Source: CAZWSX01 sp964636985
Lineage (GTDB): Bacteria > Planctomycetota > Planctomycetia > Pirellulales > Pirellulaceae
Length of the DNA stretch: 62,561 bases
Reading direction: 5' to 3'
NCBI GenBank assembly: GCA_964636985.1
Contig: CAZWSX010000033.1
Span: forward strand, 1 to 62,561
The notes beneath the pieces are model-generated. The model did no database searches and was not told the origin of the DNA. It saw nothing but the letters and a program-made list of their open reading frames with translations. The position numbers were made by a program, and so were the translations under genes. Every line of letters begins with the position of its first letter. The stretch's first letter is position 1. This document shows, piece by piece, positions 27,359-35,187 of the stretch.

Positions 27359-27530
27359 TCAGCCAAACAACCTCCCCACGCCCTCATCCTGCACGGCAAC
27401 ATGCATGTAACCCGACGTGGTCGAGATGTTCGCGTGCCCAACGGCATCGCGGACCTCAGCAAGAGTGCGCCCACCAGCTAAGGCGTGCGAGATGAAGGTG
27501 TGCCGTCCGTGGTGAGGGCAGCATCTTGAG
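27359..27530 (-). pseudogene. integrase 3'-tail remnant, copy 2
   Basis: The minus strand reads HHGRHTFISHALAGGRTL, then VGHANISTTSGYMHVAVQ and GVGRLFG before TGA 27361-27359. This is the C-terminal third of a tyrosine recombinase, with the catalytic Arg-His box and the Tyr in SGYMHV. Homology ends abruptly near 27530. It is closely related to copy 3 at 28290 at both DNA and protein level. The rest of 27310-27700 shows no gene. Confidence 0.75.
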
Positions 27531-27700
27531 CCACCGGTCCATGAAGTCCTTGAAACGACTTGTGCGACCCTGTTTGCGGCGATTAGCGAGTCACCTTCGC
27601 AAACAGCTATTTCCGTTTTACTTTGAAGGAGTAACTGTTTTGTGGGTTATTTTGAATTCGTTACGATGCGGAGGAAAACCACGCTCGAAAGGACCGCAAC

Positions 27701-28201
27701 ATGTTTTTCCGACAGCATGCTATCTCTACCGTGGCGCTCAGCATTCTCATCGGCATTTTAGGAAGTGTCGTGACCTGCCTGGCTGGTGAACAGGTTGCGA
27801 CAAGCGAAACGACGGCCAGCGACAAGTCAGCCTTCACCAAGGCCGACATTCTGGTTGAGTACCGCGACGTGGCCGGGATACAGGTCAAGCACTGGCAGAA
27901 GTTCCGAGTCGAAGACGCCGAAGTGGTCGCCAAGCTTGCAGCCCATTTTCCGGGCATCCTTAGTGACAGGGGGAGCGGCCCGCGAACGTCGATCGCATGG
28001 AAATCGAAGTTCACGATCCAGTTCCACGACAAGAGCGGCGACAAGGACAAGATGCGCGTCGCTCATGTCAGCGCCGATTTCTCTTCGTGGATATGGCGAG
28101 ACAATCCGCCATTTACTGGCGAACGGCAGGTCGAGAACAAAGACAAACTCCAAGAGTTGATCGAAAGGCTGGCGACAGAGCAAAAGGTCGCTTTGGAGTA
28201 A
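27701..28201 (+). CDS. small secreted protein of unknown function
   Basis: 166 residues with AAAGGA before ATG 27701. A signal peptide (STVALSILIGILGSVVTCLA) is followed by a mature domain of about 135 residues with alternating beta-type segments (VEYRDVAGIQVKHWQKFRV, KFTIQFHDKSGDK, MRVAHVSADFSSWIWRD). No family recognised. It is the only gene between integrase tails 2 and 3, so it looks like cargo of a mobile element. Confidence 0.65.
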   Translation: MFFRQHAISTVALSILIGILGSVVTCLAGEQVATSETTASDKSAFTKADILVEYRDVAGIQVKHWQKFRVEDAEVVAKLAAHFPGILSDRGSGPRTSIAWKSKFTIQFHDKSGDKDKMRVAHVSADFSSWIWRDNPPFTGERQVENKDKLQELIERLATEQKVALE

Positions 28202-28289
28202 AAGCCATGTTCGCGACCAAGATCAAAGGCGTCGCTGTCCGTCCATTACGCGTCAGTGCGCAGAACGCTCGTTGGCAAGCCAGATGACA

Positions 28290-28700
28290 TCAACTAGATG
28301 GGAAATACCGTTCACCAAATAACCGCCCCACCCCATCATCCTCTACGGCCACGTGCAAATACGCCGAAGTGATTGAAATATTCGCGTGCCCGACAGCATC
28401 GCGAACTTCTGCGAGCGTGCGACCACCGGCCAAAGCATGCGATATGAACGTGTGGCGGCCGTGATGGATGGTGAGCGTAGCCAGACGCTCGGCGCCCAGC
28501 GACCGACAGGCGGTGCGGAAGCGCTTTCGAAGCGTGTGACGTGAGAAGCGTTTGGTGCTGTGCAACGGGGCCACGAAGGGATCATCCGGTGAGCCAGCAC
28601 GATCTTTCTTCCACGCCTGAAGATCATCTAGCGTCCCCACGTCCCACCACAGCGGCACCGTGCGAGGTCTGCCACCTTTCGCGGCACCCGCACAAATCCG
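28290..28700 (-). pseudogene. integrase 3'-tail remnant, copy 3 (longest)
   Basis: The minus strand reads GAAKGGRPRTVPLWW, FSRHTLRKRFRTACRSLG, HHGRHTFISHALAGGRTL, VGHANISITSAYLHVAVE and ends GVGRLFGERYFPSS. The box-II Arg-His motif and catalytic Tyr are intact, but the N-terminal half is missing; near 28700 the sequence passes directly into the C-terminus of a phage terminase. About 135 codons are kept without a stop. Confidence 0.75.
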
Positions 28701-29450
28701 AATGTGTGGACGCGAGGCCCCAGGAGACGTTGGCATTCTTCTCCGCGTGCCGCGCCGCGAAGGCAGCGGCATCAATCTGGTCGCTGGTTTCGTCATCAAG
28801 GCCAGTCCATGAGAGCCATTCCGATTCGAGTTCCGACAGCCATTGGTTGTTGAACTTGGGGAGGAACACTTCTCCTTTCTCTAGCTTGTTGAGCAAAGCC
28901 GTTGCGTGCTCCACTTTGCCAGGCCGGCCTGATTCGCTGGTGCGTCCAGGGAACGTGCTCATCAACTCAGTGCGGAACCCTTTCAGTTCTACCGTGAGAG
29001 GCTGACCAAAATGCGCGTTTTCGATGAGCACGCGTTTAGGGCGCCACTGGTTGAGCGTGTGAAGCACACCCGACTTCAGTCCTTCCCATGCCACACGATC
29101 CCGCCACACATGCCGTAGGAAGAGGACCCTGGTCTGCGGCCAGTAATCCCATATCTGGCATACAGACCAACTAGCAGGCTTCCATCGACGTTCAGCGGCC
29201 TTCTGTGCACTGGTCCCCGCAGTATCGATGGTCGCGAAGCGCTGGCAGTGCCGTTGGTCGATCTGCCACTTCTCCTTCCCATGAGCATCGAGTGCCTTGA
29301 TGAGGTCACCTTGGACTGGGTAGCAGCGAACCCTTGCAGCCGCTCGAAGCCTTTGACGGCCGGTTGCGGCACAGTAAAGACTCTGCCCGGTACAGTGTGA
29401 ATGATAAAATTCTCGTTCTGCAACTTGCGCGCTCCATCGAGCATCCCGGG
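28690..29450 (-). pseudogene. phage terminase large subunit, C-terminal nuclease fragment
   Basis: From about 29290 to 28700 the frame reads CQRFATIDTAGTSAQK, VLFLRHVWRDRVAWEG, RVLIENAHFGQPL and WTGLDDETSDQIDAAAFA. These acidic motifs (Asp in TIDTAG, Glu in LIEN, the late Asp cluster) resemble the RNase H-like nuclease domain of large terminases. The preceding part (ENFIIHTVPGRVF, GFERLQGFAATQ) lies in another frame, so a frameshift is present near 29310. The ATPase half of the same gene lies at 30920-31587, separated by inserted genes on the other strand. Confidence 0.6.
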
Positions 29451-29609
29451 AAATCCGAGCGACGTAGCCGGCAAACGCCCCTTTTGACCATCGTTTCGCC
29501 TCGCAAATGGAAAGCTGCTTGAGACGTGTGAAATCGCCAGCTAAATTCAAGCCAGTATTGGGGCGACCTTTCCTATCGCATTCATTCCCATTCAGGCGGG
29601 AGACTTGGG

Positions 29610-30020
29610 ATGACATTGAGATATGCTCTTTGGCTGTGCGCGTGCTCGGTCGCGTCGATCGTGGCCGCGCTCTGCGTCCTCTCATCAGTCAATGCCGATG
29701 AACCGAACGAGACGCCGGCCACCAAGACGCCTTCCGCTCCCGGCGATCTGACGGAAGACCAAATCGCCCGCGCCAAAGCGCTGCTGGCAAGCTGGGATCG
29801 ACCTGCGCCCAAACTCGAGTTGACCGAAAAATGGCGCGTCACTTTGCCGATCGAGGAGTTTTCGGCGGTGGCTTGGGCGGTTAATAGCGATCGACTTGCT
29901 GTGCTCACGTTGGAGCAAGAGGTGCTGATTCTTGATGCGATCGCGCGCGGCCGAACTATGCAGACCCGACGATCCGCTCCTCGTCGAGATCGCCAACGGG
30001 CTCTTGGAGTACGATTTTGA
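29610..30020 (+). CDS. secreted protein, possibly truncated
   Basis: 136 codons. A signal peptide (YALWLCACSVASIVAALCVL, cleavage after VNA) leads to a Thr/Pro linker, then LTEDQIARAKALL and WRVTLPIEEFSAVAWAVN, LAVLTLEQEVLILD, which resemble the first blades of a beta-propeller. After about residue 112 the sequence turns Arg-rich and overlaps the next frame. It may be the 5' end of a larger secreted protein joined to an unrelated 3' piece. It sits inside the split terminase gene. Confidence 0.45.
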   Translation: MTLRYALWLCACSVASIVAALCVLSSVNADEPNETPATKTPSAPGDLTEDQIARAKALLASWDRPAPKLELTEKWRVTLPIEEFSAVAWAVNSDRLAVLTLEQEVLILDAIARGRTMQTRRSAPRRDRQRALGVRF

Positions 30021-30489
30021 GGCCCCGCCTGACCAACCTCCAATCGAGCCCACCGTCGGCTTGATTGAGCAAGTCGCCACCGCCGAAACGGAGCGATCTG
30101 GCAAACATGCAAGCGACATTGCCTACGTACGCTTCACTACGGCGGTGACGAACGCTTCATTCAAGAAGTTCATTACGGGTCGACTTAACAATCGTGGTCC
30201 CGATGAGGACGCCACCGAAAAACTCAAATCCGATCAGCGTCTGCGGACCAGGCTCGCCCGGGAATTTTTGGACTACGAGCGGCTGTGCCGCGGATTCCGG
30301 CTCTCCTTGCAAAAGACGCCCGATGATTACGAAGTCTCCCGTTTGGCTTTGGAACTCGGTTATGAAACGAACGACAAAGAACTGGCTCGCCTGGGAGTTC
30401 CTTACTTCGATAAAAACCCAAATCTGTTGGCCCGCACAACCTATGGGACTCCCAACGCAGCTTATATGAAGTGGGCTAAGGCTCCGTGA
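29932..30489 (+). CDS. hypothetical protein inside the split terminase
   Basis: A 185-codon frame overlapping the end of the previous one. Protein-like from about residue 15 on: LLVEIANGLLEYDFEAPPDQ, VRFTTAVTNASFKKFITGRL, LAREFLDYERLCRGFRLSL, and ending ARTTYGTPNAAYMKWAKAP. It has mixed helix and no membrane segment or signal. I do not recognise the family, and the true 5' end is unclear because no ribosome-binding site precedes the first ATG. With the preceding gene it separates the ATPase and nuclease parts of the terminase. Confidence 0.45.
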   Translation: MMRSRAAELCRPDDPLLVEIANGLLEYDFEAPPDQPPIEPTVGLIEQVATAETERSGKHASDIAYVRFTTAVTNASFKKFITGRLNNRGPDEDATEKLKSDQRLRTRLAREFLDYERLCRGFRLSLQKTPDDYEVSRLALELGYETNDKELARLGVPYFDKNPNLLARTTYGTPNAAYMKWAKAP

Positions 30490-30779
30490 GCGATAGTGCA
30501 TGTAACTGGAGGCGTTGATGGGCGCGCGGTGGTTACTCGCTTCTCCGCCAGCCAAACACGATCACGCTCGGCGAGTTGATCGAACTCTTCGGCCTCTGCC
30601 GATTTGACGCCTTCGGCATAGTGTAATCCACTCAGATGGCTGTCCGTAGGCGAGTCCTTCGCGGTTTTTTTCACCACGGTGCCGACTTTCGGGGGCGTTA
30701 CTCCCCGGTCATCGGTTGGGCAGGAAGACAAGCAGTGGGGCATGGAGTCACTGGATTGTCGCTGCTCGCTGACGTTCAC

Positions 30780-30890
30780 TCGCGCCATCCCGCACGAAGA
30801 CACTCCCCGCGCCGTCGACAAGTTGCTTCTTCCACTGGGCAATCTGCGTTGGATGAACGGCGAATCGCGAGCCCAACTCGCCTTGGGTCG
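30780..30890 (-). pseudogene. IS3-type transposase OrfA fragment
   Basis: About 35 codons read QGELGSRFAVHPTQIAQWKK and QLVDGAGSVF, the helix-turn-helix plus linker typical of OrfA of IS3 elements. No start, OrfB or inverted repeats are visible. The surrounding 30490-30920 has other open sequence on the minus strand (AEEFDQLAERDRVWLAEK) that I cannot place. Confidence 0.55.
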
Positions 30891-30919
30891 GGGCACGGTT
30901 TCTGACAATAGTCGTCGGT

Positions 30920-31587
30920 CCTCCGACGGCCAAAAGATCAGCCCCGGTGGACTTGGTTCGAATGGGCGCAGCGATTGGATCGAACGTTCAGCCTCTGGGG
31001 TGATGAATCGAGCTTTCACCCAAGTGTGGCCAGGACCACCGGGATTGCTCGCTGCGCGAACGCCCATCCGAACGGGAAAGTCCTTCCGCATCCGCATACG
31101 GCTGAAAAGGTAGGTGTACTGCGCTTCGGAGAACTGCGTCAGTTCGTCAAAGGCGACACGATGGTAGGCCGGACCCTGGTAATCCATGACGCTCATCTCG
31201 TGCTGGAGATGCCCGAACTCGATCGTGGCGCCCGACGGAAACGTCCAACGGTACTCGCTGGCTTTGAACTTGCCGCCGAGTGGTTTGTAGAACTCGTGGG
31301 ACTTCGTGGAGAGTCGTTCGATTTCGTTAATTGCGCATAGGTCCGACGAAAGAAGACGCCTGAATAGCCGGGTACTTCGACCCCTTCAGCGAGCCACATG
31401 AGGAGCGCCTCGGTCTTGCCGCCGCCAGCGGCGCCGCCATAGAGTGCCTCCTCGCAACTCAAGCCAAGGAACTCCGCCTGGCGTGGATGGGGATGCCTAT
31501 TCTTGGTCATTCCCAGCGGACTCAATCGCATGAGCTCTTCGTCCGTCATATTCTCCAGTAGTCGCAAGATCTGGTTCACGTCCATGA
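30920..31587 (-). pseudogene. phage terminase large subunit, N-terminal ATPase fragment (frameshifted)
   Basis: ATG 31587 starts MDVNQILRLLENMTDEE, then the Walker A region YGGAAGGGKTEALLMWLAEG and GVFFRRTYAQLT. The frame is lost near 31335; one base shift gives NEIERLSTKSHEFYKPLGG, FPSGATIEFGHLQHE, the Walker B region HRVAFDELTQF, and MGVRAASNPGGPGHTWVK. Terminase homology fades near 30930, where an IS3 fragment begins. This is the packaging motor of a lost tailed prophage; the nuclease half lies 1.5 kb away. Confidence 0.7.
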
Positions 31588-31793
31588 AAGATTCCTTCCA
31601 GTGTGGTAACGGACTGCATTCTAAATTGTTCGCGCAGGATGGCGACGATGTGGGTGCGCCGTTGTTCGATCGTGAGCGGTCGGCCGTCGGGTGTCGTCGG
31701 CGCAATCTTGAGCGGCGCATCGAGGCCGAGCAGTTCGGACGGTGGAATCCTTACGCCTTCTGGAACCAACGCCAAATGCTGTGGAAGAGCCAT
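31497..31793 (-). CDS. small phage-like protein preceding terminase
   Basis: 98 codons from ATG 31793 (MALPQHLALVPEGVRIPPSE, then LTIEQRRTHIVAILREQFRM), overlapping the terminase start by about 90 bases. The place just before a large terminase suggests a small-terminase or other prophage role, but sequence does not show it. The last third is probably only the shadow of the terminase frame. The 31800-32003 stretch upstream holds no gene. Confidence 0.4.
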   Translation of the reverse strand: MALPQHLALVPEGVRIPPSELLGLDAPLKIAPTTPDGRPLTIEQRRTHIVAILREQFRMQSVTTLEGIFHGREPDLATTGEYDGRRAHAIESAGNDQE

Positions 31794-32003
31794 GATTTTC
31801 TTGAGTGTGAGCACCATGAGATCGTGAAGAACCCAAGACCTCTGGCTGATTTTGTGGCTCTAGCTCATCGAAGCCATGGTCCAAATGGGCTAAGCGCGCC
31901 GGAAACGCGAGCAACGTCGTTCCGCAATGTCGCCTGCCCCACAAAATGCGGCGGCGACCAAGAAACGTAACGACCAAGAAAGCAAGGAGACGTGCGGCGC
32001 CTC

Positions 32004-32831
32004 CTACTCGGCCAGGTCCGCCCGAACTACCGCCACGATCCTTTCGTCGATCGTTTGCACACCCTGCGCTTCAGCGGCGAGCAGCGCCCGGTGAACCAAC
32101 TGGCGAACTTTTCGCCCGTTTCCAAACGACGCTTCCTGCAGTCCGGCGATCGCATCCGGCGTGAACAGAGTGTCAACGTTCTTCCCATCTGGCAGCGCGG
32201 CGAGCAGAAACTCTCGGATCTCTTCGATGTCCCAACGCTCCAGATCGACTCGCAGGTCGATTCGGTCGCGAATCCGATGATCAAGTTGTTCGACATGATC
32301 GGGGTGGGCACTCATGATGAATTGGATTCTCGCCGCGAGAGCCGCAGGCGAGCTGGCAATCCACATGATCGTTTGCTGCACATCGAGCGGCGCGAAATCG
32401 ATGTTATCGATCATCACGAGGGGACATGTGCGCGAGTACCAAAATCCCTGGAGAGCCTGCTCGATCGCCGCGCCAAGAGTCGGTAAGTCGGCTGTTGGAG
32501 CGCAATCGACTTTCCAGCTCCTCGCAAGTTCCCACAAGAACTGCGTGGGGGAGACTATCGAGGCATCTACCGTTGCGATGGCGAAGGTCTGCCAAGTGAG
32601 CCGCTGGCTGAATACCCGAAGTGTGGACGACCGCCCTGAACCTCCCGTCCCCAGCAACATCGCGAAATTCCATTGCTGCCGAACAAAGTACTCCAACCGG
32701 GCGAGTGCTTTCGCATGCGTGACGCTGATGTAGAAAAAATCACGATCTCCCAACCGGCCCAATTGCGGCCGCATACGCTTCGAGTCCATCAAACGAAATC
32801 CAGCTTTTGATTCTGTGACCTTAATTGACAT
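32004..32831 (-). CDS. ExeA-like AAA ATPase with altered Walker motifs
   Basis: 275 residues from ATG 32831 (MSIKVTESK); longer starts at 32882 and 32975 exist, none with a convincing ribosome-binding site. It has the ExeA/TniB-like layout: FFYISVTHAKALARLEYFV, a P-loop, LVMIDNIDFA as Walker B, SAHPDHVEQLDHRIRDRIDL as sensor and arginine-finger region, and a C-terminal helical part. The P-loop reads GTGGSGRSS with Arg67 where the catalytic Lys should be, and Walker B ends DN rather than DE. ATP hydrolysis may be lost. It lies in the prophage and transposon relic zone, so a transposition accessory origin is possible. Confidence 0.7.
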   Translation of the reverse strand: MSIKVTESKAGFRLMDSKRMRPQLGRLGDRDFFYISVTHAKALARLEYFVRQQWNFAMLLGTGGSGRSSTLRVFSQRLTWQTFAIATVDASIVSPTQFLWELARSWKVDCAPTADLPTLGAAIEQALQGFWYSRTCPLVMIDNIDFAPLDVQQTIMWIASSPAALAARIQFIMSAHPDHVEQLDHRIRDRIDLRVDLERWDIEEIREFLLAALPDGKNVDTLFTPDAIAGLQEASFGNGRKVRQLVHRALLAAEAQGVQTIDERIVAVVRADLAE

Positions 32832-33012
32832 CGTTGCGTCGCCGAGATTTCTTCCATCGTTAATGCCAATGCTTGCCATTGCTTTTGCGCGTCGACAGAC
32901 GTGCCAGCGCGTTGAACCTGGCTCGCTGCGAAAACTACCGCGATTTAGTGGACGGCGGTTATAGCCGCACTTCATTCACGCCACGGGCGTTTGGGCGCGA
33001 TTTGGGTCGGTT

Positions 33013-33028
33013 TTGACAAAACTTGACA
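33013..33028. promoter_or_regulatory. 10-bp direct repeat TTGACA-N4-TTGACA before the OmpR-type system
   Basis: Two TTGACA hexamers start exactly 10 bases apart, 77 bases before the regulator gene. OmpR/PhoB-family regulators bind tandem half-sites at one helical turn, so this is a candidate autoregulatory site. It could also be a pair of -35 boxes, but I see no good -10 element at 17 bp. Confidence 0.35.
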
Positions 33029-33104
33029 TTGCCATGTGCCAACCCACCGCCGTGTTTCGACGAGGACAGGTACCATTGTGTAAAGAGGTGATGGAGCACG
33101 AGAG

Positions 33105-33854
33105 ATGCGCTCGACAACTGAGACCGGCAGAATGGCTAAAGCGACGGGCCCAGCGCCCAAGCGAGTTTGCGCCTTAGCCATTGATGATGATGTGGAATTG
33201 GGAGAACTCCTGCGCGAAGCTCTTGATGTCCACGGGATGGATGTGGAATTGGCTCACGATGGCAGGCAGGGCCTCGCGCGGGCCCTCTCGGGCGAGCACG
33301 ACATCGTCTTGCTTGATGTCATGCTTCCCATGTTCGACGGTTTCGAGTTGCTTCGGCTCATTCGCCGGCAGAGCGAAGTTCCCGTCATCATGCTAACGGC
33401 GAAAACCACTCAGACCGACCAAATCACGGGTCTCAACGCTGGGGCCGACGACTTTCTGCCAAAGCCGTTTGGAGTCGATCTTCTCGTTGCCCGAATTCGT
33501 GCGGTGCTGCGCCGGTTGCGCAACATGGCCGGCGAAATCGGGTCGCTGGAGGTTGGTCCGCTCCGGCTGCTGCTGGGCTCGCGCGAAGTTTCAGTTGCGG
33601 GAGCGGCGGTTGAATTGACCAGTGTTGAATACAGTGTCTTGGAGTACTTGGCCCAAGCAGCCGGACGCGTGGTGGCTAAGAACGAGCTCACCGTGGCAAT
33701 CTTCCAGCGCAGAGCAACGTCACTGGATCGTGCCTTGGACACACACATTTACAACTTGAGAAGGAAGCTAGGCGTTCATGCGGATTTAATCGCGACCATT
33801 CGCGGCGTGGGATACTTGTTCCGAACCGCCAACGAGACGGACGAACAGAGCTGA
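33105..33854 (+). CDS. OmpR/CpxR-type response regulator
   Basis: 249 residues with GGAG 8 bases before ATG 33105. Receiver: LAIDDDVELG, phospho-acceptor Asp71 in IVLLDVMLPMFDG, MLTAKT, and FLPKPFG with the conserved Lys. Winged-helix C-terminus: ELTSVEYSVLEYLAQ, GRVVAKNELT and HIYNLRRKLG, with IRGVGYLFR at the end. The kinase gene starts two bases after its stop, so the pair is one operon. The general type is that of CpxR/RstA-like regulators. Confidence 0.93.
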   Translation: MRSTTETGRMAKATGPAPKRVCALAIDDDVELGELLREALDVHGMDVELAHDGRQGLARALSGEHDIVLLDVMLPMFDGFELLRLIRRQSEVPVIMLTAKTTQTDQITGLNAGADDFLPKPFGVDLLVARIRAVLRRLRNMAGEIGSLEVGPLRLLLGSREVSVAGAAVELTSVEYSVLEYLAQAAGRVVAKNELTVAIFQRRATSLDRALDTHIYNLRRKLGVHADLIATIRGVGYLFRTANETDEQS

Positions 33855-33855
33855 C

Positions 33856-35187
33856 ATGCGAACCACGCTCGCAACCATTGTTCTCTGGAGTCTTGCAACC
33901 ATTTTGCTCTGCGCCGCCGCTCTGTTCGTGACGGCGCAAGCGATGAATTTGCGGCGCGACCCCAAATCGCATCCGGCCCGCGCACTCATGAAGATGATCG
34001 CGGAGGAGGCCGACGGCGCATTCGAAGCCGGGGGCCACAGTGGACTCGATACCTATCTCAAGCGGCTTGGTGAAAAACTTCCCGGTCAGCACTACCTTCT
34101 TGATGCAAACCGCCACGACGTGTTGGATGGAACCGACCGAAGCCAGTTGCTCCAGTTTGAGGAAGAGCAGGACTTCGCGCCCGTGAGGACATCCGATGGC
34201 CGACTGGCCAACGTGACGATGCTTCGCAATACTGGGCGTCGTTTTATCTGGATCGCCGAACCTTGGGGTGGCCCTCCCAATCCGCTCCCCCTGATTGCGG
34301 TCGTCGTCTTTATCTTGGGCGCTATGGCGACGGCACTTGCGCTCTATCTTTCGACTCCGTTGAATCGCCTTCGAATTGCCATGAACAGGTTCAGCCGCGG
34401 AGATCTGAGTGCGCGCGTTCACTCAGCACGCCCCGACGAAATTGGCGTCCTCTCGCGCGAGTTTGACGTCATGGCCGAAAGAATCGAGACGCTGCTCGCC
34501 GCCGAGCGCAGGCTCTTGCAAGACGTTTCGCATGAACTGCGATCTCCGCTCACACGCCTCGACGTGGCCGTGGACCTGGCTCTCAGAAAGCCGGACAACG
34601 GCGCGCTGCTGGAGCGCATTCGTCGCGACATCTCGCGCGTCTCGGCCCTCGTCAGCGAGGTCCTTCAGTTGACCCGAGCAGAAACCGACCCAGCGTCCCG
34701 GAACATGGATGCCGTGTCTATCGAAGGGCTCGCCCACGACGTCGTCGAAGATAGCCAAATCGAGGCCGAAGCGCGAGGTTGCCACATTGCCGTCGATTCC
34801 AGTTGGCGCGGCGAGATTTCCGGCGACGCCGAATTGCTGCGGCGAGCCATTGAAAATGTCCTCAGAAACGCAATCCGCCACTCACCCGAAGGAATGGCGA
34901 TTGTCGTATCGATCGAACACCGGGACGACACAGTAAGGATCGGAATCCGTGACTTCGGCGCGGGAGTTCCCGAAGAAGCATTGACCAAAATCTTCGAGCC
35001 GTTCTTTCGCGTCGAAGGCGATCGGAGCCGCGAGACAGGCGGCGCGGGACTGGGACTTTCGATCGCGCGTCGAGCGGTTGAGGTGCATGGCGGGACCATC
35101 ACGGCCCGAAATCTGAATCCCGGACTGTTGGTGCAAATAACGTTGCCGTTCGAAGAGCAAACCGGCGCGCGTGCTAGCCGGACCTAG
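33856..35187 (+). CDS. CpxA-like sensor histidine kinase
   Basis: 443 residues. N-terminal helix LATIVLWSLATILLCAAALFV, a periplasmic domain of about 120 residues, a second helix (PLIAVVVFILGAMATALALYL), a HAMP domain (STPLNRLRIAMNRFSRGDL), HisKA with VSHELRSPLTRLDVA, and HATPase with ENVLRNAIRHSP, GIRDFGAGVP and GGAGLGLSIARR. The layout is that of envelope-stress kinases, but the periplasmic domain is not recognisably CpxA. The stop codon overlaps the stop of the convergent next gene. Confidence 0.93.
   Translation: MRTTLATIVLWSLATILLCAAALFVTAQAMNLRRDPKSHPARALMKMIAEEADGAFEAGGHSGLDTYLKRLGEKLPGQHYLLDANRHDVLDGTDRSQLLQFEEEQDFAPVRTSDGRLANVTMLRNTGRRFIWIAEPWGGPPNPLPLIAVVVFILGAMATALALYLSTPLNRLRIAMNRFSRGDLSARVHSARPDEIGVLSREFDVMAERIETLLAAERRLLQDVSHELRSPLTRLDVAVDLALRKPDNGALLERIRRDISRVSALVSEVLQLTRAETDPASRNMDAVSIEGLAHDVVEDSQIEAEARGCHIAVDSSWRGEISGDAELLRRAIENVLRNAIRHSPEGMAIVVSIEHRDDTVRIGIRDFGAGVPEEALTKIFEPFFRVEGDRSRETGGAGLGLSIARRAVEVHGGTITARNLNPGLLVQITLPFEEQTGARASRT

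Noticed and set aside
33013..33028. Sigma-70 -35 boxes TTGACA before the OmpR-type regulator
   Set aside because: No TATAAT-like element at 16-18 bases from either hexamer.
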